A DNA stretch of 64,000 nt from Acanthosepion esculentum (GCA_964036315.1 OZ038482.1:14466434-14530433); one strand, 5' to 3'. Numbered from the stretch's first letter, positions 1 to 11,339 are shown. Program-made: numbers and translations. Notes: generated by a model from the letters alone, not told the origin.

Positions 1-3
1 TTC

Positions 4-42
4 AATGAAATTTGCATGAAAGAAGGATTGCTGCCTAAATAT
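4..42 (+). repeat. Short dispersed repeat, copy 1
   Basis: This segment (GCATGAAAGAAGGATTGCTG and flanks) matches the reverse complement of 60901-60939 with one obvious mismatch. It is a fragment of an interspersed repeat cut by the window start. The family was not recognised. Confidence 0.6.
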
Positions 43-171
43 ATAAAGGACTAACAGAAGGTCCCTGAATTCAAAGGAAGTAGTAGTAAATCATAGTCTG
101 TAGATACAAGGTGTGAAACTGATAGTCTATATACTGTGTGGATTCTTATATCCACACTATATCTAGATAAA

Positions 172-174
<3 letters not shown>

Positions 175-254
<80 letters not shown>
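175..254. repeat. (TA)n microsatellite
   Basis: About 40 uninterrupted TA units. Open frames read through it (Tyr-Ile repeats) are artefacts. Confidence 0.98.
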
Positions 255-258
<4 letters not shown>

Positions 259-1092
259 AAATACTGGAAAGATGACTGTTTTTTCTGTCTCGTCACAGCT
301 GTTTTCTTTCAGTGAGCAGAGCTGTGTTAAGTGAAATGCTAATAAAGTCTGTCATCAGTTGGCAACGTGAAAGAAAGCATCTATTTCCTGCAAGTCTTGG
401 ACTGTCTGACATTTTAGAATTAAGAATCATCGGGCGACGGTGGCGCTGCCGTTACCAAAGCAACGCGAATCCAACCTCCGCTAAAACTGTATTCCCTAAG
501 TGGAAGTGAAGTCGTTCGCTCTCCCATCTTGGAAAGACGAAATGTGATTGGACACGATCTTTAATAGAATATAGCAGACGCCGGACTCAGCCATCACTTC
601 TAATGAGAGCGTCTAATCTTTTTCTTTCGACATGTATCATTCTCAGCTTATTTTTATTATCTATCTCTATTTGTATCTCTCAGCGTTGACAATGTATTTA
701 ATATTACTTTGCTTCTCTCGGTTTGCCAACTAGTGACCTCCCCTGTCAACCACCATTGCATGTCAGAGATCTTTTCGTCATGATATAAGGTGGTGAGATA
801 TAAGTAAATTTGTGGCTTTCTCAAGACTAAAATGAACAATCTGACAGAACTCGAAATCAGTACTCCGATTCTGTTGGCCTTGTTAATAAGCATTAATAAT
901 TATTGATTATATCGCCAATCATTTCATCAAAGCGGGTTCATTAAAGTTATTTAATAGTCGAGCAAAAGCTATAGTATTGAGCGAAAACTGAATACGCTTT
1001 CTTGTGGATTTACTGTCATAGAGGAAATTTTGCTCTGTCACAGAACATAATCTCATTCGCCTTTGTTGATACATTTAGCTTGTTACAAAATT
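255..1092. other. Unannotated interval
   Basis: Both strands were read. Short open frames lack recognisable domains and have no convincing splice or promoter context. A slightly GC-richer patch near 430-540 is unidentified. Confidence 0.5.
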
Positions 1093-1631
1093 GACAAAGT
1101 CCGACAATTATTTTAAGAAAATTTTATTGTTATACGTTATTTATATAGACACAAATATTTAAGTAAAAAAGCTGTGTTTATAATAAACAGTATTAACAAC
1201 ATTTATCGGCCTGAATATCCGAGAAATTTTCATTGAAAACATTTGTCTTCCGACAGAAATCGGACCTTATCCTACACGGAACCGTCAAATATAGCGTGAC
1301 GTGCTATACCATTTAGCTAAAGTGAAAGCGTCCGGCTAGTAAGGTTGATTTTACTGCTTTTAATTACAATTTTTCATAAACGTTCATATCTGCTCGAAGC
1401 GTATCTAAACGTAAACCAATGACGTCACACACTACGAAATAGACAAAGCTCGACAATTATTTTAATATATTTTATTGTTATACGTTATTTATATAGACAC
1501 ACATATTTAAGTAAACGCTCTGTTTATAATAAACAGTATTAACAACATCAATCAGCCCGTAAATGTTGTTAATACTGTTTATTAGAAACAGAGCATTTAT
1601 TTAAATATTTGTGTCTATATAAGTAACGTAT

Positions 1632-1640
<9 letters not shown>
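1093..1640. mobile_element. tRNA-like foldback (MITE-like) element, copy A
   Basis: The unit starts with a GACAAAGTCCGACAATT-type end and contains the family motif TTTATAATAAACAGTATT. A minus-strand tRNA-like core lies at about 1236-1330, with an A-box-like TAGCTAAATGGTATAGC and a degraded B box. A second partial unit starts at 1442 and is followed by an inverted arm: 1466-1548 pairs with 1561-1640. Relatives lie at 1877-2600, 13659-14401, 14452-14575 and 24590-25370. No protein is encoded, so it must be non-autonomous. Mobilising enzyme unknown. Confidence 0.7.
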
Positions 1641-1697
<57 letters not shown>

Positions 1698-1813
1698 GTA
1701 TATATATACACCTATATATATATAGATACATATATATATATACGTATATACATATATATATATTCATATATATATATACACATATATATATATTGTTATA
1801 TATATATATATCG

Positions 1814-1877
<64 letters not shown>
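1637..1877. repeat. Interrupted (TA)n microsatellite
   Basis: About 240 bp of TA with scattered G/C interruptions. It joins two inverted copies of the tRNA-like foldback family. Confidence 0.97.
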
Positions 1878-1880
<3 letters not shown>

Positions 1881-2600
1881 GACATTTTTATGTTTATACA
1901 TTCTTTTTTATAGATACAAATATTTAAGTAAATGCTCTGTTTATAATAAACAGTATTAAATAACATTTAGAAGATATGGACGTTCAAGGTAAATCATGGA
2001 AAGTTGTAGTTTAAAAGCAGTAAAATCGACTTTGCTAACCAGACGCTCCTTTGTAGTTAAACTGGTATAGCACGTTAGGCGATATGACGGTTCGATTCCT
2101 GTCGGAATAAACTTATTTTCAATGAAGATTCTCGGTCATTTAGGCCAGTAAATGTTGTTAATATCGTTTATTATAAACAGAGCATTTACTTAAATATATG
2201 TGTCTATATAAATAACGTATAACAATAAACTATATTAAAATAATTGTCGGGCTTTGTCTATTTCGTAGTGTGTGACGTCATGTTTATGTTTAGATACGCT
2301 TCGATCAGATATGAACGTTCATGGAAAATTGTAGTTTAAAAGCGGTAAAATCGACCTTACTAAACAAACGCTTCCTCTGTAGCTAAATGGTATAGCATGT
2401 CACGCTATATTTGACGGTTCCGTATAAGATACAGTTTCGATTCCTGTCGGAAGACGCATATTTTCTATGAATTTTCTCTGACATTCAGGTCGGTAAATGT
2501 TGTTAATACTGTTTATTATAAACAGAGCATTTACTTAAGTATTTTGTATGTATATATAATATATAACAATAAAATATATTAAAATAATTTAAAGCAAACA
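1877..2600 (+). mobile_element. tRNA-like foldback element, copies B and C
   Basis: Two adjacent plus-oriented units. Tail motifs (AAACAGAGCATTTACTTAAA) recur at about 2170-2250 and 2505-2590. tRNA-like cores lie at about 2050-2108 and 2369-2452, each ending in a B-box-like TTCGATTCCTGTCGG. In the first, a CGTTA/TGACG stem encloses the 7-nt loop GGCGATA, which would place CGA at the anticodon position. In the second the loop has 9 nt, so that copy is decayed. The units share the family's TTGTCGG...TTTGTC end at about 2235-2260. Confidence 0.65.
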
Positions 2601-2925
2601 CAATCATCATTAGCAACTATAAGAGCAACCAGTAAGGATCAAACACATTTATTTATGATTTTTCCATCTTATTGTTTCAAAACGGTCATTCGCTGTCAAG
2701 AATTTAATGTTATTTCTTAATAATAATGAGCTCGTTTATCATTCCATATACTTGAACGAGTATCATCATCTTTCTTGCTTATAGCACAGTGTTTTATTTG
2801 TATCTGTTTAAAAAGTCTTTTATTATAGTTTCAGTTTCTCAGAATATATACTTTAATGATTTCACATATTTCCCAGACGAGGATCTTCGTATCGGTTTCA
2901 TGCCTTGTCTGTGTCAAACCATTTA
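2601..2925. other. Unannotated interval
   Basis: AT-rich sequence with no recognised gene or repeat. Confidence 0.4.
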
Positions 2926-3382
2926 TTATAATAGTATAATAATATAATGGGCACGCGGCCGAGTGGTTAGAACGTTCGCATTCATGAGACTCGGGTTCGA
3001 ATCTCACCATGGTCGTTTTGTCAGGCAGGAGACTTCGATCCCAGCGTCCGCCACCTTTGGAAAGTGCTTGAAAACCATACCAAGCCTTGTGAGTGAAATT
3101 GGGTAGACGAAACCCCTATCATCGATAGCTGTGCATCATCGTGGCCGAGATCAATACAAGATCATCGTAGCGTGATCAAATTGTTGATCACGCTAGATAA
3201 CACCCCCTTTCACAGAAATTCTAAGGTCTGCTAAGCATAGTTGCAGTCTAAACCACAGGTAGACTCTGTGGGTGTTGAAAAATTACAAATGCGCCTGAAC
3301 AAGCGACTGCAATAGGGATTGACTAGCCGCCCTAGTATCCCCTAATACGAATGGCCAGTTATACATATTTATAATAGTATAA
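2926..3382 (+). mobile_element. tRNA-derived SINE with 14-bp target-site duplication
   Basis: The 14-bp sequence TTATAATAGTATAA occurs perfectly at 2926-2939 and 3369-3382 and brackets the insertion. The head, from about 2949, has a tRNA Ser/Leu-like A box (GCGGCCGAGTGGTTAGAACG) and a B box (GGGTTCGAATCTC, about 2993). This fits an internal RNA polymerase III promoter. The roughly 360-bp body has no protein. Perfect flanks suggest a fairly recent LINE-mediated insertion. It differs from the CACGTGGAACTAGAAC SINE family found elsewhere in the window. Confidence 0.85.
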
Positions 3383-3659
3383 CTATAAAATCCTTGGAAA
3401 GGACTAACAGATTATTGGATAGCGTTCGGGATCAACAAATCCTTGGACAGTTTCTACACTCATAAACCCCAGAAAAGAAGACACGTGTTCATACACAAGG
3501 AAATATAATAAAATACTTAACAAAAGAACCTTATAATTGTTGTATAACAAAGTATGTATTAAAGCAGGACAGGTGCCGAAACATGCAGCGATATACACCC
3601 TTTTGCAAATGAATCCAAACAAAACGAATAAATCCGTTATTATTTACATTTTATTCGTC

Positions 3660-4000
3660 TTTTTCCAATGAAACATGACCCAGTGCACATGTTAGTATTT
3701 CGTATGTCTATTCCATGAAGTCGTTCCTTGCATATTGACAACAGATTCTCGATTGAATTTAAATCAGGGGAGTTTCCAGGCCAATCTATAGTACTTTGAT
3801 TTGCTCACTGGTAAGGCTTGCCAGCGTGATCGTGCAGTGTTACAAGTTTCGTACGCTTTCTTGGAGTAACGTTCATCGCAGACATTGGCCCCAGGACAAC
3901 TAATCGACAGTCGAGACAGTAGTGTCTGGGTGGGCGTGATAAAAATCTGATGCAATCACGGATGATGCAACATTTTTCAAGTCCAAACAAATTTCATCAA
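3660..4000 (-). pseudogene. Tc1-like transposase C-terminal remnant
   Basis: On the minus strand a conceptual translation contains WPGNSPDLNSIENL, the Tc1/mariner motif that carries the third catalytic acidic residue (E of IEN). It is followed by a short ICKERLHGI stretch. Upstream (3800-3990) are frames resembling the transposase core, but frameshifted. Both ends and the first catalytic Asp are missing, so it cannot be active. Confidence 0.65.
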
Positions 4001-4608
4001 ACACACCCTGAAAATAGATTTATATTACTGCACACCACTGCAAATGACCTAATCTGAGGAAAAAATAGAAATCGATTACACCCTGACACTCCAGTGGGTC
4101 TAAAACTGATCGTATGTTGAAAGAAAGGAAACTAAGGCGGCTGTTTCAATTAATTTGCATAAGGGTGTACATGTACTGAATATGCAGAATATTTTCAAAC
4201 ATCGATTAGTTATTAGTAATTAGAATATTTTCGATTAGTTATTACTAGTTTGATTGTGAAAACATTGACATGCGTAATAGAATCTGATATACATCTTTAA
4301 GTAATTAGTGTATTTTAATCTGACAAGAATTAACACTGTCTTAAATACAAAAATGATATTAAAGTAATTCTGAGAAATATATTTTCTTTATTAAGACGTT
4401 CTATGTCTAGGCCGATGGACATTAATTTCTCTGTTTAAAATTAATGTCTACTCAAAAGCGTAAATCCACTAAAATAATGAACGTAATTGTTGTCTGTGTT
4501 TGAGGCTGGTTAGAATTTTTGAGTCAACTATACTTCCTAGCCTACAATAATTACATTATTTGATATCTATTTACACGATTCACGTATGAATCTCTGTCTA
4601 TAAAAGGC
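4001..4608. other. Unannotated interval
   Basis: AT-rich with local duplicated phrases (CGATTAGTTATTA twice near 4202-4250). No gene recognised. Confidence 0.4.
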
Positions 4609-4609
4609 A

Positions 4610-4648
<39 letters not shown>

Positions 4649-4655
4649 TGTGCGT
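4609..4655. repeat. (TG)n microsatellite
   Basis: About 20 TG units with minor interruptions, read as Cys-Val or His-Thr in spurious frames. The following sequence (about 4656-4760) could be a decayed LINE tail but is not assigned. Confidence 0.95.
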
Positions 4656-6168
4656 GTAACGAATGCACGGCCGCAATCTTCGACGCATTTGCACCAAAAT
4701 TTACATGCACATGCTCCAAGTTAGCGGAAGACCAAGACCGACTTTGCATTTCCACACTCCCATCGATAGTGGAAATAATCGATTCTTTCATGCTTCTACG
4801 GCAGTTTACATGTAGTTGGCGGCCATTTTCTACTGGCCTAAGTGAGAGCCTATAGCTGGCTGTCCCGAATAGGCAGGAAGATTCTATTGGCCAGCGTGAG
4901 AGCCAACAGCTGACTGACACGAATATTAACTAGCATGCTAGCATGCAAAAAATTCGATAGCAGCATTCGTCACAAATAGGATTAATTTAAATCTGCATGG
5001 CACTTTACTCCAATTGGCTCATTCGCTTGCTTAAACTCAACGTTGATTCTGATTCCGCAGAACTGGGTTGGGTTTTTGAAAAGTATTTGTTGTTAACATT
5101 CTTTTTTAATTCGATTTTTCCAGTTACGAGTCCTTTTTTAAAGCTAATCGTTTTGTGTTCATTTTGTTTAGTTCTTTTTTCGTAACAGATTTAATGTTTA
5201 GTATGAAGCTTAGAAAAAATTCTCTGTGTGAGATAGGCAAGAAGTAAGGCATGTAGCAACATCAGCACGGCAAAGGGTACTCCTTTAAAGGCAAGGAAGG
5301 GCAAAAATATTTTAAGTCAAGTGATAGCGATCGCTGTATGAGTCGTACGATTTTTGAATTAAGCACGGGCCACGCCGAGCCATGCTGCTAGTAACTTACA
5401 GATACTTAATATCATGCTCTCTGTCGATGCCCACCTATGCATTTGCAAGGGGGACTTTTGCATATGCAAGTAATGTCTACTTATTTTAATACGGGCATAC
5501 CTAAAACTGTAAATACATATACCCAGATTTCCTAAAAGAATGGATCCAGAGGTAATTTTTAAATACATCGAACATTTCATAAAAGGTATCAGAACTGATT
5601 TCGGCGGGTGGGGGGCTGATTTCCTCCTTTGGAACAACTTTTGTTGGGGGGCGATTCTGATGCACTATAGATTTCAGGAAATGCTAAATCTATAGTTTAA
5701 AATATTTCTCAAATTGATAACAAAATGGGAAATAGCTTATACTGTCACTCCAAGAAGTACCTGACTCCTTCTGCAATACGCGTTATCATTACAAGAGCCA
5801 TATGTGACCACAAATGGTGTATGGCTAGAGATGTTGCGCAAGCCTCTCTTGCAACCTTGATAAATTTCAAGATCCTTTTGTGTGGGAAGGCTTATTTTTC
5901 ACTCTGCAACCTATTCCTTAGTTTTCATACTCTATCGCTATTTCCATGGCAAATGTTCTTCTTTACAGCTAGGATACACTATGTCACCTCCACAGTGTCA
6001 AATCACCCGCATTTCCTCTATATTCTAAATGTATAAACAATGTTCAGCTTTCATAGAGATTTCTCAAGAACTTCCTCTTTGTGAACCAGACTCTAGCATA
6101 GGTAATTTCTTGAATGCTTCAATCATGACCTCTTTAAACACCGATAAGTACTGACATATTATTTCCGA
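4656..6168. other. Unannotated interval
   Basis: No domain-bearing reading frame was found on either strand. A short palindromic ACTAGCATGCTAGCATGC lies near 4930. Frames at 5359-5637 (-) and 5725-6036 (+) have no recognisable composition or motif. Confidence 0.4.
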
Positions 6169-6511
6169 TATATATATATATATATATATATTGTTTTAAT
6201 CAAATACTGTTTAGAGTCTATTTGATAGAAAATATTGGAAGAGCATAGATTATTCTCCAAAACGTGTTGTACAATCGCAGAATCATGCGCACTAAACAGT
6301 GTTTAAAACAGTCTATGCATTCTGCGGTATTAAATTAACACCTTTTGTTTGAACCCACCCATTTTTCAAGCAAGCCAAACTTTTGGAACACATGACTGGC
6401 ATGTGTTTCTTGTTACACAGGTGTTGCGTTTTAGATTGATTGTTTAAACATTAAATAACTCTGAATGTCTACTCTTGCTTTTAGACTTGAGTTTCACCTA
6501 TAAATATTGCA

Positions 6512-6763
6512 TTTCTTGTTAAAAATGATAAACCAATATGAAGATAAGTTGTCTATGAGAGAAAAGCAAGCCATGTTGAATCTTTTAAAAGAATGAAAAT
6601 CTATAAGAGCTATTGGATAAACACAACAATTTGGAATGTCTTGAAAAATGAAGAAACTACTCGTGTACTGAGCAACAGACATAGAAGAGCTAGGCCAAGG
6701 GAGAAAAAACAGCAGTTTATGGCCGACCTCCCCACCAAATAAAAGAACAACAGTCAATGCCAT
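6512..6763 (+). pseudogene. Tc1-like transposase, N-terminal part
   Basis: Mixed frames encode the N-terminal DNA-binding region. A MREKQAMLNLLKE-like start is followed, after stops and a frameshift, by WNVLKNEETTRVLSNRHRRA and RPREKK, the helix-turn-helix plus basic-linker pattern of Tc1 transposases. The frame then runs to the codons for VNAI, where the LTR-like repeat interrupts it. Stops and shifts make it a pseudogene. Confidence 0.7.
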
Positions 6764-7172
6764 TGTTGGAGTTAGCTCCTCCTTAATTCCCTAATTGTTC
6801 ACTAGGGGTGGTTCTCCCTACACTATAAATACTGGGCGACTTCTTGCCTCGTTCTATTTTTATTTTGCATTTCAGCGGACATTTTTTTTTTACCCACTTA
6901 TCGGAAAACGCCATGAAACATACATACACGTACGTACGAACTTTCACCAATATACAAACACTTTACGTTCACACACAAACACAAATGTTGATGCCTTTGT
7001 CACTTGTAAATTCGTTGTTTAATACATATATTTGTTGGCATATATATATATATCGGTCTTGTTTGTTTTCTTTACATCTTCGGTTGGACTCAACTTGAGT
7101 CCGCATTGTTCTTCTTGTAGTTAGACTTTCTTCTAGCAAGAATAAACAGCACGTGTTCCTAATTTAACAACA
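6764..7172 (+). mobile_element. LTR-like repeat (TG...CA) inserted in Tc1 transposase
   Basis: It begins TGTTGGAGTTAGC and ends TTTAACAACA. It has a TATAAATA box at about 6822 and an ACACAC/CGTACGTACG patch. Deleting exactly this interval restores the codons V N A I V N S R S S T across the Tc1 junction, which fixes the boundaries. No flanking duplication is visible, so a solo LTR formed by unequal recombination, or a different insertion mechanism, is possible. Relatives: 19640-20033 (-), 22947-23377 (-) and 43534-44420 (+). Confidence 0.6.
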
Positions 7173-7690
7173 CGTAAACTCACGGTCCTCTACAACATCA
7201 CCAACAACCTTCACAGTAAAGGGATGAAGGTTTCAATATCAAATGTTGAAAGAAGACTTCAAGAGCATAAATATTGTGGTCATACCACGAAATGCAAACC
7301 AACTCGTCAGTAGTAAGAATCGGAAGGTCAGATTAGAATTTGTAAGGAAGTACAGGAATTAGCAATAAAAAGTTCTGGAAGAAAGTTTTATGGACTGGTG
7401 AAACCAAGATTAATCTCTACCGAAAGGCCAAAGAAAGGATCTGCTTATGATCCAAAGCATACAAGATTATCTGTGAAGAATGTTTGAGGCAGTGTCTTGG
7501 CTTGGGCTTGCATGGCTTCTTCTGGAACGGGTTCATTCATATTTATTGATGATGTAACTCATGATGTTAGCAGCGGAATGAAGTCAGAAGTCTACAGAAA
7601 CATTTTGTCTGCCAATTTACAGAGGAATGCGTCCAAAATAATCGTTAGGAAGTTTATCATGCAGAAGGACCCAAAACATACAAACTACAC
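7173..7690 (+). pseudogene. Tc1-like transposase, central catalytic part
   Basis: Frames encode RSSTTSPTTF, GMKVSISNVERRLQEHKY, then NRKVRLEFVRKY and FWKKVLWTGETKINLY. In the last, the WTDE-type first catalytic Asp appears as WTGE, so it is lost. Next come AWACMASSGTGSFIFIDDV and QKDPKHTNYTT, which keeps the second catalytic Asp of the DPKHT motif. Stop codons and frameshifts are present. The SINE at 7698 truncates it. Confidence 0.75.
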
Positions 7691-7697
7691 AACAAGA

Positions 7698-7999
7698 ACA
7701 CATGGCACAGTGGATGAATGCGTTAGTTAGATCTAGTGACTCTACCCAAAGAGTGTGAGTTCAATACCCGGTTAAGGCAGTGGAGAACATTCAGAGGGAA
7801 ATTAACAGGAGATAACCGATAACTGACATCCATTAGACTTGGCACGTGGAACTAGAACACTCTACCCCAGTGAGCGAAATAAAGGTTTCAGTTCGACATT
7901 CCAACCACCTGAAGAAGGCCGGAGCGTAGAACGGACAAAAGGTTGTAATAAATATGGCGACAAAGATAAGGACAATAGTCCGAATAATGTAAATAGTGA
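7698..7999 (+). mobile_element. tRNA-derived SINE (CACGTGGAACTAGAAC family), monomer
   Basis: The head ACACATGGCACAGTGGAT is A-box like and GTGAGTTCAATACCCGG is B-box like. The body carries GGCACGTGGAACTAGAAC and ends in CGAATAATGTAAATAG. A near-duplicate flank, ACACAACAAGA (7687-7697) and ACACAATAAAA (8000-8010), is a plausible aged target duplication inside the Tc1 gene. This is the simple head-to-tail form of the SINE that is a foldback elsewhere in the window. Confidence 0.85.
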
Positions 8000-8010
8000 A
8001 CACAATAAAA

Positions 8011-8262
8011 GTAGATAGTTTTAGACTGGACAAGTAAATCAACGGACCTTAGCCCAAATGTGTATGCATTTCATCTCCTGAAGAGCAAACTGAAGGAAGA
8101 AAACCCCTTACACACCGAAACAAACAAGGACTGAAGAGGCTCCACTAAGTCTAGGAAAGTATCGCGAATGAAGAATGCAACAGTTTGGTGATATTCAGTG
8201 GGTCGTAGGCTTGATGCAGTTATTGCAAGCAGGGGTTATGCAACTAAAGATTAAATGTTATT
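8011..8262 (+). pseudogene. Tc1-like transposase, C-terminal part
   Basis: Frames encode WTSKSTDLSPNVYAFHLLKS, matching the SPDLNPIE...FHLLK block with the catalytic Glu region altered (NVYAF). The end GRRLDAVIASRGYATKD and a stop match the usual Tc1 C terminus. One in-frame TGA and a shift lie between. It continues the gene interrupted by the SINE. Confidence 0.8.
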
Positions 8263-8495
8263 TACTTTAGAGTATCTGTTCTTTTATTTTTGTTCACCTA
8301 AAGATACGGTGATCTGATACAAAAATACGATGTCCTAAGCTGTTTCACATATCTAAATGTCAATAACAGGAAATAAAAGCTGCAATTCTGAACTCTTGCC
8401 TCATATTCATCTTTTGATTTTAAAACCAAATGTCTTCAGTCGGTGAACAACATGAACAAAGTACTTGGCCTTGCCGTTCCAATACTTTTGGAGAG

Positions 8496-8498
<3 letters not shown>

Positions 8499-8556
<58 letters not shown>
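8499..8556. repeat. (TA)n microsatellite
   Basis: Abuts the probable right end of the Tc1-like element, whose target is TA. Confidence 0.97.
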
Positions 8557-8558
<2 letters not shown>

Positions 8559-8716
8559 AAAAAAACAGAACTTATATTTTACTGTTGCCTGCATCTAAAA
8601 TGTTGATGTGGACGCGTAGATTTAACCAGTGTTACAATTGCACAATCAGCATTTGGCGAAAGAGACAATAAGACATTCATTTAAATACGGTCCACTCGCA
8701 CATAGTATTATATAAT

Positions 8717-8755
<39 letters not shown>

Positions 8756-9129
8756 TTCCGGCTTCTTGCTTCCCGGCCAACTTTAATCTTTAAAAATTTA
8801 AATGCAATGTCAATCGCTATCTACTGATTACTCTATTTTTATTATCGTTCCTTAGTAATGTTTCTGTAACCCCTTGTGTCTTAGTGGCTTCCTTGGGGTG
8901 AACCCGATTAAAAACATGTATAGATAAATTGATAAGTTGAACGAGTGAGTGCTTGATTCGAAATGCAGACACGCGCATGCGCATGCACATGCTCACCTTT
9001 ATCTGACTTAGGTGCCTGACTCCGTAACCATGTAAGTATTAGGGTTTATGAAGGTGTGTTTGCTTTGAAACAACACTTTAATATCTGGAAACTTATGTAA
9101 TGCTCATGTACATATATATATCGAAGCAT
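8557..9129. other. Unannotated interval with TA tract and LINE-like tail
   Basis: Holds (TA)n at 8720-8752. The phrase CTGTAACCCCTTGTGTC plus TAGTGGCTTCC near 8869-8895 resembles the end of the LINE fragment at 43230-43365. An alternating purine-pyrimidine run (ACGCGCATGCGCATGCACATG) lies near 8970. No gene seen. Confidence 0.45.
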
Positions 9130-9625
9130 TCGTTGAGTCTTACTATATACAGGGTATCCCTTTTTGATTCTTACTATATACATGGTATTATTGTTGATCC
9201 CGAAACTACACATTGTATCATCATTGATCCCCAAACTATACATTGTATCATTCGATGATACTGACACTATACATTGTATCAGTTGTTGATCCCGACACTA
9301 TACATTGTATAATTCATTGATCCAGACAATATACATTGTATGATACATTGATCCCGACATAGTATCATTCATTGTTCCAGGCACTATACATTGTATCAAT
9401 TGTTGATCCCAACACTCTTCGTTGCATCTTTCATTGATCCCGATTATATACAGTGTATGATTCATTGATCCAGACACTATACATTGTATTATTCATTGAT
9501 CCCGACACTATACATTGCATCATTCATTGATCCATATTTTATACTTTGTATTATTCGTTCATCCTGACATTATATAATATTCGTTGATCTTTACTGTATA
9601 TATTACATCATTTGTTGGTCGTTAC
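9130..9625. repeat. 31-bp minisatellite
   Basis: About 16 diverged tandem copies of a unit with core TTGATCCCGACACTATACAT followed by TGTATCATTCA. Copies differ by point changes and small indels, so the array is old. No coding role is apparent. Confidence 0.9.
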
Positions 9626-9996
9626 GTATCGCTCTTCTAAAAGATTTTAACCGTTGGCTGGTGGTCATCGTGTTCTCTCTTCCCTTCTGTTTTGAATAAT
9701 CTTAAACGACAACCGGTTGTCATCCACTTCTATGCTTAATTTCAAGAGACAATATATCAGACATAAAATACTTTAACCAGACAGACAGACATTGTCTTAT
9801 TTCCTTCCATTTTTCCAATTTTTATACAGCGCCAGCCATTTTGAGGTTCAGTTTAAATAATGCCTCAGAATTGGCAGAACCTTAATCCTTTCCTCCGCGA
9901 TTATAACATGGGGAGGGAGAGGTTGAGCTGAATAGTAATAATAATAATAATAGTAATTGTATCAGTAGTAATTATATTAGTAGAGTTTCTGTATTC
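9626..9996. other. Unannotated interval
   Basis: No gene recognised. A short (AAT)n-like run lies at about 9930-9955. Confidence 0.4.
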
Positions 9997-9997
9997 T

Positions 9998-10487
9998 GGC
10001 ACAGTGGATAAAAGCGTTGGTTTTACTTACATTATTTACATTTTTCGGAATGTTATCCTCATTTTCGTTGCCATATTCACGGTGTTTCGGCCGTTGTACC
10101 CTCAGGCTTTCTTCAGGAGATTGTAATTTTGACCGAACCCTTTATTTCGCCCTAAACTGTTCTAGTTCCACGTGCCATGCCACTTCCGGATCTCTCGCTT
10201 ATTTCCCTGTAATTCAGCACTCCAAGTTTGGTTCACCACTGCTGTGGCTCGTTATTGAACTCACAGCTATTTGGGTCTAGACATTGGATCTAACGAAAAA
10301 TCTTTATCTACTGGGCCATGTGTCATTGTGGACATGGCACGTGGAACTAGAACATTCTACTCCAGTGGACGAAATAATGGTTACGGTTCGAAATTCCAAT
10401 CACCTGAAGTAGGCCGGAGCGTACAACGACGGAAACGTTGTGAACATGGCAATAAAGAGGAGGACAACTGTCTGAACAATGTAAATA
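9998..10487. mobile_element. Foldback SINE, locus 1
   Basis: A head fragment (GGCACAGTGGATAAAAGCG) lies at 9998. A complete SINE follows in minus orientation (about 10024-10329), then a plus-oriented body (10330-10487) starting GGACATGGCACGTGGAAC. Read on the minus strand this is inverted body, tRNA-like head, body, the same design as 15544-16134, 18513-19109, 34565-35051, 39968-40540 and 58051-58494. No clear target duplication was seen here. Confidence 0.75.
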
Positions 10488-11258
10488 GATTTATAGATTA
10501 TCTTTAGGTGTATACAAGAAAGAAAACGAATTTGGAGTAAATATTTGCAAAAAATAAAATATAATAAAATACTTTTGATAAACCTTCGTAGAATAGCTGA
10601 TAGATACATGTCTCGCAATTAGATTGAGGCATCTTGACATGCGCACGAGACTCCATGTAAGGACTTGGAATTCATTTTAATGGCTGAATCATTTTTTCAT
10701 CATCGTAACAGGTTTTGATTGCTTTAATGGAATTCTCGCGACGGCAAGTGTGATAGATTTTATTGATTACCTAATTATCGATATTATAAAACTCGTAAAC
10801 GTCTTCTCCCTAATTAGACACAAACTAATTAATTATCCGACACATGAAAAAAAAAATAGCAGAAAAATGTCTCCGCCAATCGAAATTGATTTCTTTTTAC
10901 ATTAATTGACACTAATCGATTTATTGTTATTTTTATGTGTTTTATTTATTTTCATTTTCAATGCGAACCTGCACTTCTTGCATTAGATTTAATGATTTAT
11001 CCTTCTTTGGTTACGAAACAACAACATTTCTCCGCCTTTCAAGAAGCAATTCCTGCAATTTCCTGCTCTCTTTGTTCCTGTTTATTTGTATAGCCAGTTT
11101 CTCCAATCAAAGAAAATATCCACTCGTTTAATTTCCTATCTTTTACAAAATCCAGACTTCCTTCCACTTGAGCGTTCTTTTTTACAATCAGCAAAATTCC
11201 TATTGCGCATACGTATTAATGTTATTACATAAATATTTTGCATGCACACACACAAACA

Positions 11259-11261
<3 letters not shown>
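10488..11261. other. Unannotated interval
   Basis: AT-rich, no recognised gene. The frame at 10937-11131 is hydrophobic but has no family features. Confidence 0.4.

Positions 11262-11309
<48 letters not shown>
11262..11309. repeat. (TA)n microsatellite
   Basis: Flanks the left side of the hammerhead palindrome. Confidence 0.96.
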
Positions 11310-11312
<3 letters not shown>

Positions 11313-11339
11313 AAAGTGAACATAGAAGTCAACACTTAG

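Larger units (their letters stand above)
6252..8499 (+). mobile_element. Tc1-like DNA transposon interrupted by two insertions
   Basis: Transposase segments occur in collinear order at 6512-6763, 7173-7690 and 8020-8260. They are split by an LTR-like repeat (6764-7172) and a SINE (7698-7999). The probable right end CCAATACTTTTGGAGAGG (about 8479) abuts a TA tract. A weakly matching TTCTCCAAAACG near 6253 may be the left end. Removing both insertions leaves about 1.5 kb, normal for a Tc1 element. Boundaries, especially the left one, are tentative. Confidence 0.65.

Noticed and set aside
1686..1880. Tyr-Ile-rich open frames here and at other TA tracts (for example 45278-46054)
   Set aside because: They are readings of (TA)n with no start context, no conserved flank and matching frames on both strands.
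7921..7960. The CTGAAGA...GAAAC segment of the SINE as an active hammerhead
   Set aside because: No stem I pairing around the core and stem II is offset by one base. At most a relic.
8969..8992. Alternating purine-pyrimidine run as a regulatory Z-DNA element
   Set aside because: Short and isolated; no promoter or gene nearby.
9130..9625. CRISPR-like array
   Set aside because: Contiguous tandem units without distinct spacers, in a eukaryotic repeat context.
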